Assembly (NCBI GenBank): GCA_002869165.1
Contig: PKTK01000003.1
Location: 62,001-126,000 of the forward strand
DNA length: 64,000 nucleotides
DNA from: Candidatus Parcubacteria bacterium
Lineage (GTDB): Bacteria > Patescibacteria > ABY1 > BM507 > UBA12075
Direction: 5' to 3'
Position numbers and translations under genes: made by a program. The stretch's first letter is position 1; each line of letters opens with the position of its first letter. The notes under the pieces were generated by a model, which did not search any database, was not told the DNA's origin, and saw nothing but the letters and a program-made list of their open reading frames with translations. Positions 14,328-23,507 of the stretch are shown here, in pieces.

Positions 14328-15431
14328 ATGTCGAATATTCAATATGATGAGCAGGGTGGAATAGTAAGTCTGGAGAATCAGCTTGAGGGTCATTGCAAAT
14401 CTAGAAAAAAAGAAAAGAAACATTATAGTTTTTTGGAGAGGTTGATGATTAAGAAGAGCAGGAGACTAAATTATCTGCTTGATGGTGACGGAAAATATAA
14501 ATGCAGACAAGAAAGGCTACCCAATGTCATTAGAATAGGGCCGACCAATAGATGTACTGCGCAATGTTTTTATTGCCCTAGAGAACATATTCATGAAGCA
14601 GGGAGCGGGTATATGGATTTTGAAATGTATGAAGAGATTGTGACTTGGGCAGAAAAGAACAAGGTCAAAGCTATTTCATTTGCTCTTTTTGGAGAGCCAC
14701 TCCTTCATCCAAGGTTTTTTGAGATGCTTGAGCTGGCTCGAGAAAAAGGCATGGCTTTGCGGGTATCTAGTAACGCCATTATTATGGACAAGGAAAAAGC
14801 CAATAAGTTATTGGACATGAATCTGGAAGCAATGGAAATGAGTTTAGATGGATACGTGAGTCATGAGTTTAGAGAAGGGAAGCGAGTTGATAAGCATGAG
14901 AGAGTTAAAGAAAATATTGAATATTTACTTAGTGAAGCCAAGAAGAGAAAGTCTAAAACAGTATTTAATGTTCATTTTGTTGATGCCGGGAATGTCAGTA
15001 AGAAAAATAAAAAGAGGTTTGTTAAATATTGGAGCGAGAAATTAAATGGCCTTGAACATATTACAAGTTTTTATTATGAACCGCATAATTGGGCAGGGAC
15101 TAGAGCTGATGTTGGCGCAAAAATAAATTGGCTGGATAAATTACTTAAAAAATTTGAATTAAAAAAACCCTGTGTTTATATAAAAGGAATAAATATCGAC
15201 TGGAATGGCAATGTGGTTATTTGTACAAATGATCCGACCAAAGAAGCCGTGATTGGTAATATCAAGCAGGCCAAATTGGAAGATATCTATAACGGAGAGA
15301 CAAGAATGAAATATCTGAGTGCTCATGAAACAGGTAATTTTAGGGAGCTGAATTGTCGGAAATGTAATGTTAATAGCTACTGGCCTTTGCTATTTATTAA
15401 GAAAAGAATAGTAAATTATTTTAGTAAATAA
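14328..15431 (+). CDS. Radical SAM/SPASM protein
   Basis: 367 aa. The radical SAM cluster motif C-x3-C-x2-C is in NRCTAQCFYCPRE. The downstream SPASM-type domain contains CVYIKGINIDWNGNVVICTND and a final CRKC, which would bind an auxiliary iron-sulfur cluster. Such proteins use S-adenosylmethionine to start radical chemistry on peptides, sugars or alcohols. It opens the glycan cluster behind a structured leader, so a role in modifying a surface-glycan precursor is possible. The substrate cannot be told from sequence. Confidence 0.85.
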   Translation: MSNIQYDEQGGIVSLENQLEGHCKSRKKEKKHYSFLERLMIKKSRRLNYLLDGDGKYKCRQERLPNVIRIGPTNRCTAQCFYCPREHIHEAGSGYMDFEMYEEIVTWAEKNKVKAISFALFGEPLLHPRFFEMLELAREKGMALRVSSNAIIMDKEKANKLLDMNLEAMEMSLDGYVSHEFREGKRVDKHERVKENIEYLLSEAKKRKSKTVFNVHFVDAGNVSKKNKKRFVKYWSEKLNGLEHITSFYYEPHNWAGTRADVGAKINWLDKLLKKFELKKPCVYIKGINIDWNGNVVICTNDPTKEAVIGNIKQAKLEDIYNGETRMKYLSAHETGNFRELNCRKCNVNSYWPLLFIKKRIVNYFSK

Positions 15432-15460
15432 CACTTGTTTCATCTCAAATGAAACTACCT

Positions 15461-15585
15461 TTTTGTCATCCCCAGCGAGCGAAGTAGCCTGTCCGCCTCG
15501 GGAGGAAGGGAAGGGGATCTTGCCAATAGTAAGATTGACGAGATTACCTTCCCCTCCGTTTCACTCCGGCCGGGAATGACAAATA
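15461..15585. repeat. MITE-like element with TTTGTCAT termini
   Basis: It starts TTTTGTCATCCCC and ends GGGAATGACAAAT, imperfect terminal inverted repeats around a GC-rich centre. It resembles the elements at 22274-22368 and 57425-57593. It has no coding capacity and sits between the radical SAM gene and the next glycosyltransferase. Confidence 0.65.
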
Positions 15586-15609
15586 ATATGTAGTATTAGG
15601 ATTTTATAT

Positions 15610-16764
15610 ATGAAATTATTAATAGTAACCCAAAAAGTTGATATAGATGATGATGTTTTAGGTTTTTTTCATGACTGGATAGCTGAGTTTGCCAAGCATT
15701 GCGAGAAGGTAACTGTTATTTGTCTGGAAAAAGGGAACTACGATTTACCTTCTAATGTAGTAGTTAAGAGCCTGGGGAAAGAATCATATAAATCTCCCCT
15801 TGAGAGGAGCACCCCAGATTCCTCCTATAATTCTCCCCTTTCCAAGGGGAGTACCCCGGAGGGAGGAGGGGTTCAAAGCCCAAGCAAAATTATCCAACGT
15901 CTAAAATATCTATCTCGCTACTACAAACTAATCTGGAAATATCGAAAAGAATATGATCAGGTGTTCGTCCACATGGTCCCAATGTATGTAAATATCGGCT
16001 GGCCGGTTTGGAGAATCTTGAGAAAACGAATAGATCTTTGGTACACTCATGGGTCAGTAGATTTTAATCTGCGTTTAGCTGAAAAATTAGTTAAAAATAT
16101 TTTTACAGCCACTAAAGAAAGCTGTCGTCTGGTGAGTAAAAAGATTATTGTTGTTGGTCATGGAATTGATTGTTTAAAATTTATCCCTAAAGAAAAACCG
16201 CAAAATGGTATTTTAAACATCATATTGATCGGTAGAATTTCTCCAGTTAAAAAATACGAAGATATAATATTGGCAGCAGGGCTGTTGAGAAAAAAATCTA
16301 TAAATAATTTTCAAGTTTCTATTATTGGAAAGGCTATTAAGGAAGAAGACGAAAGGTATCTTGATAGTTTGAAAAACAAAGTTGCTGAACTTGATTTAAA
16401 TGAATGTGTTAATTTTGTTGGAAGTGTGTCATTTGAAGAAATCCAAAAATATTATCAAGATTGTGATTTGTTCGTTCATACAAGTCAAACAGGAAGCTTG
16501 GATAAGGTGCTACTAGAAGCAATGGCAATGTCTAGAATTACTATATCAAGCAATCCGGCTAGCAAAGATATCTTGAGTGAGTTTGGTCAGGAGTATATTT
16601 ATAAAAGTGGAGATATTAACGAATTAGCAGAAAAAATAATAGCTGTATTGAATATGAAAACAGAGAAGAGGAATGAAGTAGGAAGTAAATTGCGCGAAAT
16701 TATAAAAAGAGACCATAACATGGAAGGATTACTTGAAAAAATTTCAAATATTATAAAAAAGTAA
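15610..16764 (+). CDS. GT4-type glycosyltransferase with an in-frame repeat insertion
   Basis: 384 aa. It has a GT-B fold: an N-terminal domain (MKLLIVTQKVDIDDDVLGFF...), then the C-terminal domain with IILIGRISPVKKYEDIILAA and the donor-binding E-x7-E region DKVLLEAMAMSRITI. Residues about 60-91 are rich in Ser, Pro and Gly (SPLERSTPD, SPLSKGSTPEGGG). They are encoded by the same palindromic repeat as in ligA, placed between secondary structure elements of the N-terminal domain. The enzyme would transfer a sugar from an NDP-sugar to a lipid-linked acceptor. The next gene starts 5 bp downstream. Confidence 0.85.
   Translation: MKLLIVTQKVDIDDDVLGFFHDWIAEFAKHCEKVTVICLEKGNYDLPSNVVVKSLGKESYKSPLERSTPDSSYNSPLSKGSTPEGGGVQSPSKIIQRLKYLSRYYKLIWKYRKEYDQVFVHMVPMYVNIGWPVWRILRKRIDLWYTHGSVDFNLRLAEKLVKNIFTATKESCRLVSKKIIVVGHGIDCLKFIPKEKPQNGILNIILIGRISPVKKYEDIILAAGLLRKKSINNFQVSIIGKAIKEEDERYLDSLKNKVAELDLNECVNFVGSVSFEEIQKYYQDCDLFVHTSQTGSLDKVLLEAMAMSRITISSNPASKDILSEFGQEYIYKSGDINELAEKIIAVLNMKTEKRNEVGSKLREIIKRDHNMEGLLEKISNIIKK
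15792..15885 (+). repeat. In-frame palindromic repeat inside the glycosyltransferase gene
   Basis: Two partial copies in tandem: TCTCCCCTTGAGAGGAGCACC, then TCTCCCCTTTCCAAGGGGAG followed by TACCCCGGAGGGAGGAGGGGTT. The second matches the ligA insert and, inverted, 57743-57790. It is read in a different codon phase from the ligA copy and has no stop in either. Confidence 0.75.
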
Positions 16765-16769
16765 TTTAA

Positions 16770-17507
16770 ATGAGATTAATTTCAAAAAGAAAAATAAAAT
16801 TATATTTATATTATATAAAAAATTGTTGGAAATTAATTTTTCCTTTACGATGTAGAGAAACCATAGTGGTTTTGGGGATGCACCGTTCAGGTACCTCTGT
16901 GGTAGCAGGACTTCTTGATGCTGCTGGAGTGAGCATGGGAAAATTTAAACAGCGAGCCAGTAAGTATAATAAAAAAGGATATTACGAAAATATATTGTTT
17001 CAAAAATTAAACATTGAAGTTTTGATCAGATCAAGAAGGTCATCTGAGTCTAGGCTACCTGATTTCGAAAAACTTGAAAAAGAAAAAAAGAAATATCGTA
17101 AAAAGGCAAAGAATTTAGTACGCATTGAACAAGAGGCAAGTTGGGGCTGGAAAGATCCTAGAACAAGTTTGTTAATGGATATGTATTATCGGTTTTTAGT
17201 AAATACTAAAATAGTTATTTGTAACAGAGATTCAGATGATGTAGCGAGGTCATTGTCTCGACGGGAAAATATGTCTCAAAAGCAAGCAAGAGAAATTTGT
17301 GATTTTTATAAAAACGAAATTAATAAAATAAAAAAGAAATATAAATGTCCAATGCTTGAAATTAATTTTGATGATCATAAAAAAGATAAAGATGGTGTTG
17401 TTGATTCAATAATAGATTTTATTGATATAAGTGTTGACGAAACTAGTCGTGATAATATGATTAATTTTTTTGATCAGAAATTAGTCACATCATCAAGAAG
17501 GAATTAA
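16770..17507 (+). CDS. Sulfotransferase family protein
   Basis: 245 aa. The P-loop-like PAPS 5'-phosphosulfate-binding motif is GMHRSGTSVVAGLL, near residue 36. A second motif, VICNRDSDDVARSL, matches the 3'-phosphate-binding R-x-x-x-D-x-x-x-S region. WGWKDPRTSLLMDMYY is typical of bacterial sulfotransferases acting on glycans or lipids. It would transfer sulfate from PAPS. Two more sulfotransferases lie at 18551 and 20817. Confidence 0.82.
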   Translation: MRLISKRKIKLYLYYIKNCWKLIFPLRCRETIVVLGMHRSGTSVVAGLLDAAGVSMGKFKQRASKYNKKGYYENILFQKLNIEVLIRSRRSSESRLPDFEKLEKEKKKYRKKAKNLVRIEQEASWGWKDPRTSLLMDMYYRFLVNTKIVICNRDSDDVARSLSRRENMSQKQAREICDFYKNEINKIKKKYKCPMLEINFDDHKKDKDGVVDSIIDFIDISVDETSRDNMINFFDQKLVTSSRRN

Positions 17508-17508
17508 T

Positions 17509-18567
17509 ATGACTATTTGTTTTTTTGGTACATATAGCCCAGTCTACAACAGGAATGTGGTCTTGCTCAAAGGCTTAAGGAAGAACGGTGTAAAGGTAAT
17601 TGAGTGCAGAACCGATAAGACCGGAATAGGGAGATATGTTGATCTTTTTAAAAAGCATTTAAAAATTCGTAAGGACTACGATTTGATGGTGGTTGCTTTT
17701 GGTGGATGGTATGTTTTACCACTCGCCAGGATTTTAACAAGAAAAAAAATAATTTTTGATGCATTTTTTTCAATTTATGATTCAAAGGTTTTTGATAAAC
17801 AGACAGTACAGAAAGGAAGACTGAAAGCCGGATTTTATTATCTAGTTGATTGGCTTGATTGCAGGCTAGCGGATATTATTTTATTGGACACAAATCAGCA
17901 TCTTAATTTTTATATCAAAACTTTCAATGTAAATAAAAATAAGTTACTAAAAGTTTTGGTTGGAGCTGATGAAGATGTTTTTTATCCCGCAGAGAATAAA
18001 GATAACAGAAAATTCGAGGTTGTGTTTTATGGAACTCTGATTCCGCTTCAAGGAGTAGAATATATCGTAGAAGCAGCTAAGTTGCTTGAGAATGAGGAGG
18101 ATATAAATATTAAGCTAATTGGCTATAAAGACAGGCCTTATGCCAATAATATAAAGAAAAGAATAGAGGATTTAAAATTATCTAATTTAAAACTACTTGG
18201 CAGATTGTCAGAAAATGATGTGGCAAAAGAAATAAGAAACGCTGATCTTTGCTTGGGAATATTTGGTGATAACGAAAAAGCAAATAGAGTGATACCTAAC
18301 AAAATTTATCATTCAATAGCCAGCAAAGTTCCGGTAGTAAGTGGAAAGACAGAGGCAATAAGAGAACTGTTTACAGATAACAAGAACATTCTTTTATGTA
18401 ATAGAGCAGATTCTGAAGATTTGACCGAGAAAATTAAATATTTAAAAAACAACAAAGATATTGGGAAAGAAGTAGCTAATAATGCTTATGATTTATACAT
18501 GGAAAAATGTAGACCAGAAAATATTGTAAAAAAAATGTTAAATGAAATAAATGAAAATTTCAAATAA
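17509..18567 (+). CDS. GT4-type glycosyltransferase
   Basis: 352 aa. The start MTICFFGTYSPVYNRN and the C-terminal domain FYGTLIPLQGVEYIVEAA and GIFGDNEKANRVIPNKIY mark a GT-B enzyme. It is a close paralogue of the protein at 44362-45402, with the same PLQGVEYI and RVIPNK motifs. It starts 1 bp after the sulfotransferase and overlaps the next gene by 17 bp, so it is part of a tight operon. Confidence 0.85.
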   Translation: MTICFFGTYSPVYNRNVVLLKGLRKNGVKVIECRTDKTGIGRYVDLFKKHLKIRKDYDLMVVAFGGWYVLPLARILTRKKIIFDAFFSIYDSKVFDKQTVQKGRLKAGFYYLVDWLDCRLADIILLDTNQHLNFYIKTFNVNKNKLLKVLVGADEDVFYPAENKDNRKFEVVFYGTLIPLQGVEYIVEAAKLLENEEDINIKLIGYKDRPYANNIKKRIEDLKLSNLKLLGRLSENDVAKEIRNADLCLGIFGDNEKANRVIPNKIYHSIASKVPVVSGKTEAIRELFTDNKNILLCNRADSEDLTEKIKYLKNNKDIGKEVANNAYDLYMEKCRPENIVKKMLNEINENFK

Positions 18568-19483
18568 AAAATTAATTTTTATTGTAGGTAGTGGAAGATC
18601 TGGAACGACTTTGCTTAGAAATATTTTTATATTGCATCCAGAAACAGGAGTAGTGCCAGAACTTAAGTTTTTCAGCATGTTTTGGAATCAAAGAAAAAAG
18701 TATGGAAGTTTCGTGGCTAACAAAGAAAAAATTGCTATTCGCTTGATTAGAATTATTCAAGCCAAGGCAACTGACCCATTGCACAAAGAAATCTCCTATG
18801 ACGAGGATAAGTTAAAAAAAGATCTTTTAGCATCTAATAGCTACAAAGAGATGATGCTTGTTCTTGGTCAGACTGTAAACACAGATCCGGAAAAAGAGAT
18901 AATTGTTTTCAAAACTCCTTCTGATGTGTATCATTTGGCCAAGATATTTGAATGGTTTCCCGATGCTCTAGTGATTAATGTTTTGCGAGATGGTAGAGAG
19001 GTTTGTGCATCAGCCAGAGGTCGGGGCTGGGGTAAAAATATATTTGATTTGGCCCTTAAGTGGAATGAACCAGTTGAAGTTTTTGATATTTTTTACAAGC
19101 GAAACAAAAAGCATCAAAAGCAAATATTAAATTTAAAATTTGAAAATCTTATTAATAAAACTGAAGAGACATTAACAGAGATTTTTGAATTTGTTGGCGT
19201 ATCTTTTCCTGATGACATGTTGCAAAAACTTAAAACCTTGTCCTCAAACAGCTCTTTTGATAGAGATAAAAAGTCAGGCATTTATGAAAGTAAAAATTTC
19301 GATAGAGTTTTTAATGATAATGAAAAGAAAACACTGAAAGGCTTGTTATATAAAAACTTACTAAATCACAGTTATGATGCTAATAAGGAGGGTTTAGGTA
19401 TCGGTGAAAGGATGATTTATCTTTATCATCGTCAAAGAAAGCGTTTTATCAGATGTTTAAATAATCTAGGAATAAATATATAG
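18551..19483 (+). CDS. Sulfotransferase family protein
   Basis: 310 aa. The 5'-phosphosulfate-binding loop FIVGSGRSGTTLLRN is at the N-terminus. NVLRDGREVCASARGRGW matches the 3'-phosphate-binding motif, with the R-D-G-R-x-x-x-x-S pattern. It would sulfate a carbohydrate or other hydroxyl group with PAPS as donor. It overlaps the upstream glycosyltransferase by 17 bp and precedes a methyltransferase by 3 bp. Confidence 0.88.
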   Translation: MKISNKKLIFIVGSGRSGTTLLRNIFILHPETGVVPELKFFSMFWNQRKKYGSFVANKEKIAIRLIRIIQAKATDPLHKEISYDEDKLKKDLLASNSYKEMMLVLGQTVNTDPEKEIIVFKTPSDVYHLAKIFEWFPDALVINVLRDGREVCASARGRGWGKNIFDLALKWNEPVEVFDIFYKRNKKHQKQILNLKFENLINKTEETLTEIFEFVGVSFPDDMLQKLKTLSSNSSFDRDKKSGIYESKNFDRVFNDNEKKTLKGLLYKNLLNHSYDANKEGLGIGERMIYLYHRQRKRFIRCLNNLGINI

Positions 19484-19486
19484 AAT

Positions 19487-20209
19487 ATGGAAAATGTTGA
19501 AGTAAAAAATAAATACAACGAAAAAATTAATAAAAACAAGAAATACGAAGAAGGTCGTTGGTTTTCCAATGACATTCAAAAGTTTAATTATGAAACCACA
19601 AAAGATGCTGTTACTAGATTTTTAGACGGGTTTAGTAAAATTGATTGTGTTGAGCTGGGGCCAGGTCATGGCACCTGGACAGAATTTATACTTAAGCAGG
19701 ACGAGAAAGCTCGAATTGACTTTGTAGATATTTCTAGTGAGATGCTGAAAATTTTAAAGGAAAGGTTTGGTGACAAACAAGGTTTAAGATTTTTTGAAAG
19801 TGATTTTTTGAAATATAAAAGTGACAAGAAGTATTCAGTATTTTTTTCTTCAAGAGCGATTGAGTATATCAACGATAGAGAAGGTATGGCCGCAATGATT
19901 TCTGAGCTTATGGATGAAGGTGGACTCGGTTTTGTTATTACCAAAACCCCTCATTATTTAAGAATTAAAATTCTCGGTAAAAAGATCAGCGATTTTCATA
20001 AGGGGCAATTGACACCTCAAGAATTAAAGCGATTGCTAGGTGATAAGGGGCTACAGATTGAATATATTCATCCGGTAACATTTTCTTGGCCGTTTTGGAA
20101 ATCTGTAAAAATGAATCAATTATTGTTTAAGATATTCGGTGGCAAAGAAATAAATTGCGTTAGTCAATTTTTTTCTGAGAGTTATGCTGTTAAATTTTCA
20201 AAAAAATGA
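19487..20209 (+). CDS. SAM-dependent methyltransferase
   Basis: 240 aa class I Rossmann-type methyltransferase. Motif I is VELGPGHGTWTEFIL, motif II is IDFVDISSEMLKIL and the post-II region is FFSSRAIEYINDREG. It would methylate a small molecule or sugar. Its stop overlaps the next start by 4 bp (ATGA). Confidence 0.83.
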   Translation: MENVEVKNKYNEKINKNKKYEEGRWFSNDIQKFNYETTKDAVTRFLDGFSKIDCVELGPGHGTWTEFILKQDEKARIDFVDISSEMLKILKERFGDKQGLRFFESDFLKYKSDKKYSVFFSSRAIEYINDREGMAAMISELMDEGGLGFVITKTPHYLRIKILGKKISDFHKGQLTPQELKRLLGDKGLQIEYIHPVTFSWPFWKSVKMNQLLFKIFGGKEINCVSQFFSESYAVKFSKK

Positions 20210-20820
20210 TTATTGAGTTTTTTGGTTTGCCTGGGAGCGGCAAATCAAGCATTGCCAGAAAGGTGAGTGAAAATAGTGAATTCAAACTAATAAAAATAAG
20301 ATCAAGGACAGAGCTTATAAAGTTTAATATTTTATTTTTTATAAAAAATCCTTATAAGTTTATATGGTTGTTTTTATTAATAGTTAAGAATTCCTCAGGG
20401 CTTTTTGATTTCTACTATAAGTTCATGAATAGTTTTCTTGATTATAATGCAAAGTTAGAAAAAGCAAGTCGCGAAGAATATGCCATAATTGACCAAGGAT
20501 ATTTTCAGAATGTTTTAGCAGTTTATAAACGAGAGATAGATAAAAGCGTGTTGCGTCAGTATTTAAAAGAAATAAAAAAACCAGATTTTTTGATAATTGT
20601 TGATTTGGACAAAAAGAAAAGGCAAGAAAGAATCATTGAAAGAGGACACGGAGTTAAAAATGTGTATAGCGATAAGGAAAGCGACAGGTGGACAGAGCGA
20701 GCAGAAAAGAGCTATCAATTTTTTAAAGAAAACATAAAAGATTTATATTCAAATTATTTAATAATTGATTCTAGTGATAGCATAGAAGACACCAGTAAAA
20801 AAATAATTGATTTAATATGA
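20206..20820 (+). CDS. P-loop kinase-like protein
   Basis: 204 aa. Walker A GLPGSGKSSIARKV is at residues 6-19. IIVDLDKKKRQERIIERGHG resembles the LID-side region of nucleotide or small-molecule kinases (AAA_18/thymidylate-kinase type). The 4-bp overlaps on both sides tie it to a methyltransferase and a sulfotransferase. It might phosphorylate a sugar or nucleotide precursor; the substrate is unknown. Confidence 0.65.
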   Translation: MIIEFFGLPGSGKSSIARKVSENSEFKLIKIRSRTELIKFNILFFIKNPYKFIWLFLLIVKNSSGLFDFYYKFMNSFLDYNAKLEKASREEYAIIDQGYFQNVLAVYKREIDKSVLRQYLKEIKKPDFLIIVDLDKKKRQERIIERGHGVKNVYSDKESDRWTERAEKSYQFFKENIKDLYSNYLIIDSSDSIEDTSKKIIDLI

Positions 20821-21653
20821 GGAATAAGAAATTACCATACAGATTTCATATAGGCACACAGAAAGCGGGAAGTACATATTTATATAATTTATTATTGAAA
20901 CATCCAGATGTGGGTCTATCAGAAATGACGGAAGTTAATTTTTTTTCAAGAGAATTTGAAAAAGGTTATGATTATTATTCAGAACTTTTTCCTCAGGGTG
21001 AGGCAATAGATATGACGCCTAAATATTTTATGCTTGGCGGAACTGTAGCGCCGAGAATAAAAAAATATGCAGATGAATTTCTAGAAAAAGCCCCTAAGTT
21101 TTTATTGATACTTAGAAATCCAATTGATTACTTGAATTCACATTTCGAAATGCAAAAGATACAGATTTCTGAAATGCCAGAAGTTGAAAATTTGCTTGAC
21201 TATGTAAAGAAAAATCCTGGTTATTTAAAAAGGGCCAAGTACTACGAAATTTTAACAAGTTCATGGCTTAAATATTTTGATAAGAGCCAATTCAGGATAA
21301 TTGAATTCAGTGATTTTGTAAAAAATAAAGATGAGAGGCTAAATGAGATATTAGATTTTTGGAATCTTAAGCAAGTACATCTGGAAGCTAATAGTGTTAG
21401 TGAAAATAGATTGTTGAAATATTCATGTTTACACAAAGTAAGAGGATTTATTAATGAAAGTGTTTTTTTGAAAAAATTTTTGAAAAAGAATCGGGTTTTT
21501 GGAGTAGTTTATAAAAAATGGCTTACTAAAAAGTCAAAGAACATTTTAAGTCCAGAAGAGAGACTCCAATTGAGAGAAATGCTTAAGAACGATGTAGATA
21601 ATTTGAAAAAACTTTTTAATAGAGATTTTAAATATTGGCAGGACTTTAATTAA
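20817..21653 (+). CDS. Sulfotransferase (heparan N-sulfotransferase-like)
   Basis: 278 aa. FHIGTQKAGSTYLYNLLLKH is the 5'-phosphosulfate-binding loop, followed by EVNFFSREFEKGYDYYSELF, DMTPKYF and LLILRNPIDYLNSHFEMQ. This succession is diagnostic of the Sulfotransfer_1 family that acts on glycans. PAPS could come from the APS kinase at 57884. It is the third sulfotransferase within 5 kb. Confidence 0.88.
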   Translation: MRNKKLPYRFHIGTQKAGSTYLYNLLLKHPDVGLSEMTEVNFFSREFEKGYDYYSELFPQGEAIDMTPKYFMLGGTVAPRIKKYADEFLEKAPKFLLILRNPIDYLNSHFEMQKIQISEMPEVENLLDYVKKNPGYLKRAKYYEILTSSWLKYFDKSQFRIIEFSDFVKNKDERLNEILDFWNLKQVHLEANSVSENRLLKYSCLHKVRGFINESVFLKKFLKKNRVFGVVYKKWLTKKSKNILSPEERLQLREMLKNDVDNLKKLFNRDFKYWQDFN

Positions 21654-21654
21654 T

Positions 21655-22263
21655 ATGAAAGATAATTTTTTTGATAAAAAAATAGAAAAAATTTTTACAG
21701 AAAAGAAAGATATTCTAGATATTGGCGGAGGTCTTAGAATTGATAAGAAACGCAACAACAGATATGAGGCAAGTAGAGAGTGGGTTTTGCCTTATCTTGA
21801 AAAGGTGAATTATAGGATCTTGGATCCAGTACCTGACTACAATCCTGATATTGTAGGAGATATTCATGACATGCCGATGGACGATAGTAGTCTTGATGCA
21901 ATAACATGTATTGCAGTACTTGAGCATGTGGAGAATCCAATTTTGGCTGTGAAAGAGATGTACAGAACCTTGAAGCCGGGTGGATACTGCTTGACCTATG
22001 TACCTTTCCTTTTTTATTATCATGCTCAAGAGGGTTATTATAAGGATTATTGGAGATTTACCAAAGATATTATCCCGGTTTTATTCAAGGATTTTTCAAG
22101 TGTTGAAATCGAAAGGGTGAGGGGAGCTTTTGAGACTTGGATAAAGCTTAGTCCATTGGGAAAGTTTGGTTTTATTAATAAAGTAGCTAAATGGGTTGAT
22201 AAAGTAAGCGGGAAGAACAAGAGTAATCAGGTGAGTGCTTATACGGTGTTTGCAGTTAAGTAA
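21655..22263 (+). CDS. SAM-dependent methyltransferase
   Basis: 202 aa. Motif I, ILDIGGGLRIDKKRN, is slightly atypical. It is followed by GDIHDMPMDDSSLDAITCIAVLEHV and EMYRTLKPGGYCLTYVPF, as in Methyltransf_11 proteins. It starts 1 bp after the sulfotransferase. A repeat element follows, so it may be the last gene of this transcription unit. Confidence 0.85.
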   Translation: MKDNFFDKKIEKIFTEKKDILDIGGGLRIDKKRNNRYEASREWVLPYLEKVNYRILDPVPDYNPDIVGDIHDMPMDDSSLDAITCIAVLEHVENPILAVKEMYRTLKPGGYCLTYVPFLFYYHAQEGYYKDYWRFTKDIIPVLFKDFSSVEIERVRGAFETWIKLSPLGKFGFINKVAKWVDKVSGKNKSNQVSAYTVFAVK

Positions 22264-22273
22264 ATAGTTGTTC

Positions 22274-22368
22274 TTTTTGTCATTCCTGCGAAGGCAGGAA
22301 TTCAGACAAATAATACGATTGATCCCGGGTTCCTTCCGCTTCGCTTCAGGCCCCAGGGTGACAAAGGC
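22274..22368. repeat. MITE-like element with TTTGTCAT termini
   Basis: TTTTTGTCATTCCTG at the left faces CCAGGGTGACAAAGG at the right as imperfect inverted termini. The right part, GATCCCGGGTTCC...CCCCAGG, is shared with the element at 57425-57593 and the fragment at 1-41. It happens to be open in the frame of the downstream gene. Confidence 0.7.
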
Positions 22369-22375
22369 AAATAAT

Positions 22376-23506
22376 ATGAAATTATATATAATAAACAATG
22401 TTAGGATGCCGACTGAGAAGGCACACGGATTTCAGATTGCAAAAATGTGTGAGAGTTTTGCGCTTCAAGGGGAGATAGTTGAGTTGATAATACCAAGGCG
22501 GGATAATTTTATCAAAGAAGATATTTTTGATTATTATAATGTTGAGAAGAATTTTGAAATAAAACATTTGGATTCTTTTGATTTTTTTAAATTAGAAAAG
22601 TTTATCGGTTCTAAATTGGCTTTTTATTTACAGAGCCTAGCATTTAAGTTCAAAGTTGGAAAGTTGAAAGTTGAAAGTAATGGAGTGGTGATGACTCGTA
22701 ATCCGGAAATAGTTAGAGTTTTGAAAAAGAAAAAAATAAAAGTATTTTATGACGCACATCGTTGGCCTGAAACTAAGAGACAAATATTCAAGCACATGCT
22801 TAAGAATGTTGATGGGGTGATTTGTAACTCGATTGGTACAGCGCAAGCTTTTAAGGGTAATGGTTTTGTAAACATACTTGTTGCTCCGAACGGAGTTGAT
22901 TTAAAAGAATATAAGAAAGATGTTGATAAAACAGAAATAAAAAATAAATACAAGCTTCCACTTGATAAGAAAATATTAATGTATGTAGGCCATCTCTATG
23001 ATTGGAAAGGAGTAGATACTGTTATGGAGGCAGCTAAAGAAGTCGAGAACAAAGACTTGGTATTTGTTTTTGTGGGAGGTACTAAGAAGGATATTGAAAA
23101 CTACAAATCAATCTCCAAGGAAAATAATTTAGAGAATGTGATATTCCTTGGACATGTAAAAAAAACGGAAATCGCTTTTTTGCAAAAAACAGCCGATGTT
23201 TTACTACTTCCCAATAAACCAATAAATAGAGAGTCGGAAAAATACACTTCACCGATTAAAATGTTTGAATATATGGCTAGTGGAGTAGTAGTATTGGCCT
23301 CAAATCTTTCAAGTATTAGAGAGGTTTTGAACAAAAAAAATGCTATTCTTTTTCAAGCCGACAATTTGAAAGATTTTTTGGACAAAATTAACATTATTTT
23401 TTCAAACAATGAAAAAGCCAAAGAATTGAGTAAGCAAGCCCTAATTGATGTAAGGAAATACTCCTGGGAAGAGCGAGCAAAAAAAATTATAAATTTTGTT
23501 AATTAA
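22376..23506 (+). CDS. GT4-type glycosyltransferase
   Basis: 376 aa from ATG 22376 (MKLYIINNVRMPTEKAHGFQ), which matches the family start. An upstream extension to 22268 would only translate the repeat element. The N-terminal domain binds the acceptor; KILMYVGHLYDWKGVDTVMEAA and PIKMFEYMASGVVVLASNLSS are the donor-binding C-terminal motifs. It transfers a sugar in glycan assembly and is followed 1 bp later by a GT2 gene. Confidence 0.86.
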   Translation: MKLYIINNVRMPTEKAHGFQIAKMCESFALQGEIVELIIPRRDNFIKEDIFDYYNVEKNFEIKHLDSFDFFKLEKFIGSKLAFYLQSLAFKFKVGKLKVESNGVVMTRNPEIVRVLKKKKIKVFYDAHRWPETKRQIFKHMLKNVDGVICNSIGTAQAFKGNGFVNILVAPNGVDLKEYKKDVDKTEIKNKYKLPLDKKILMYVGHLYDWKGVDTVMEAAKEVENKDLVFVFVGGTKKDIENYKSISKENNLENVIFLGHVKKTEIAFLQKTADVLLLPNKPINRESEKYTSPIKMFEYMASGVVVLASNLSSIREVLNKKNAILFQADNLKDFLDKINIIFSNNEKAKELSKQALIDVRKYSWEERAKKIINFVN

Positions 23507-23507
23507 T

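Noticed and set aside
22096..22398. 100-codon minus-strand open frame and the 36-codon extension of the glycosyltransferase to 22268
   Set aside because: Both owe their length to the MITE-like repeat being open in several frames. The family start is ATG 22376.
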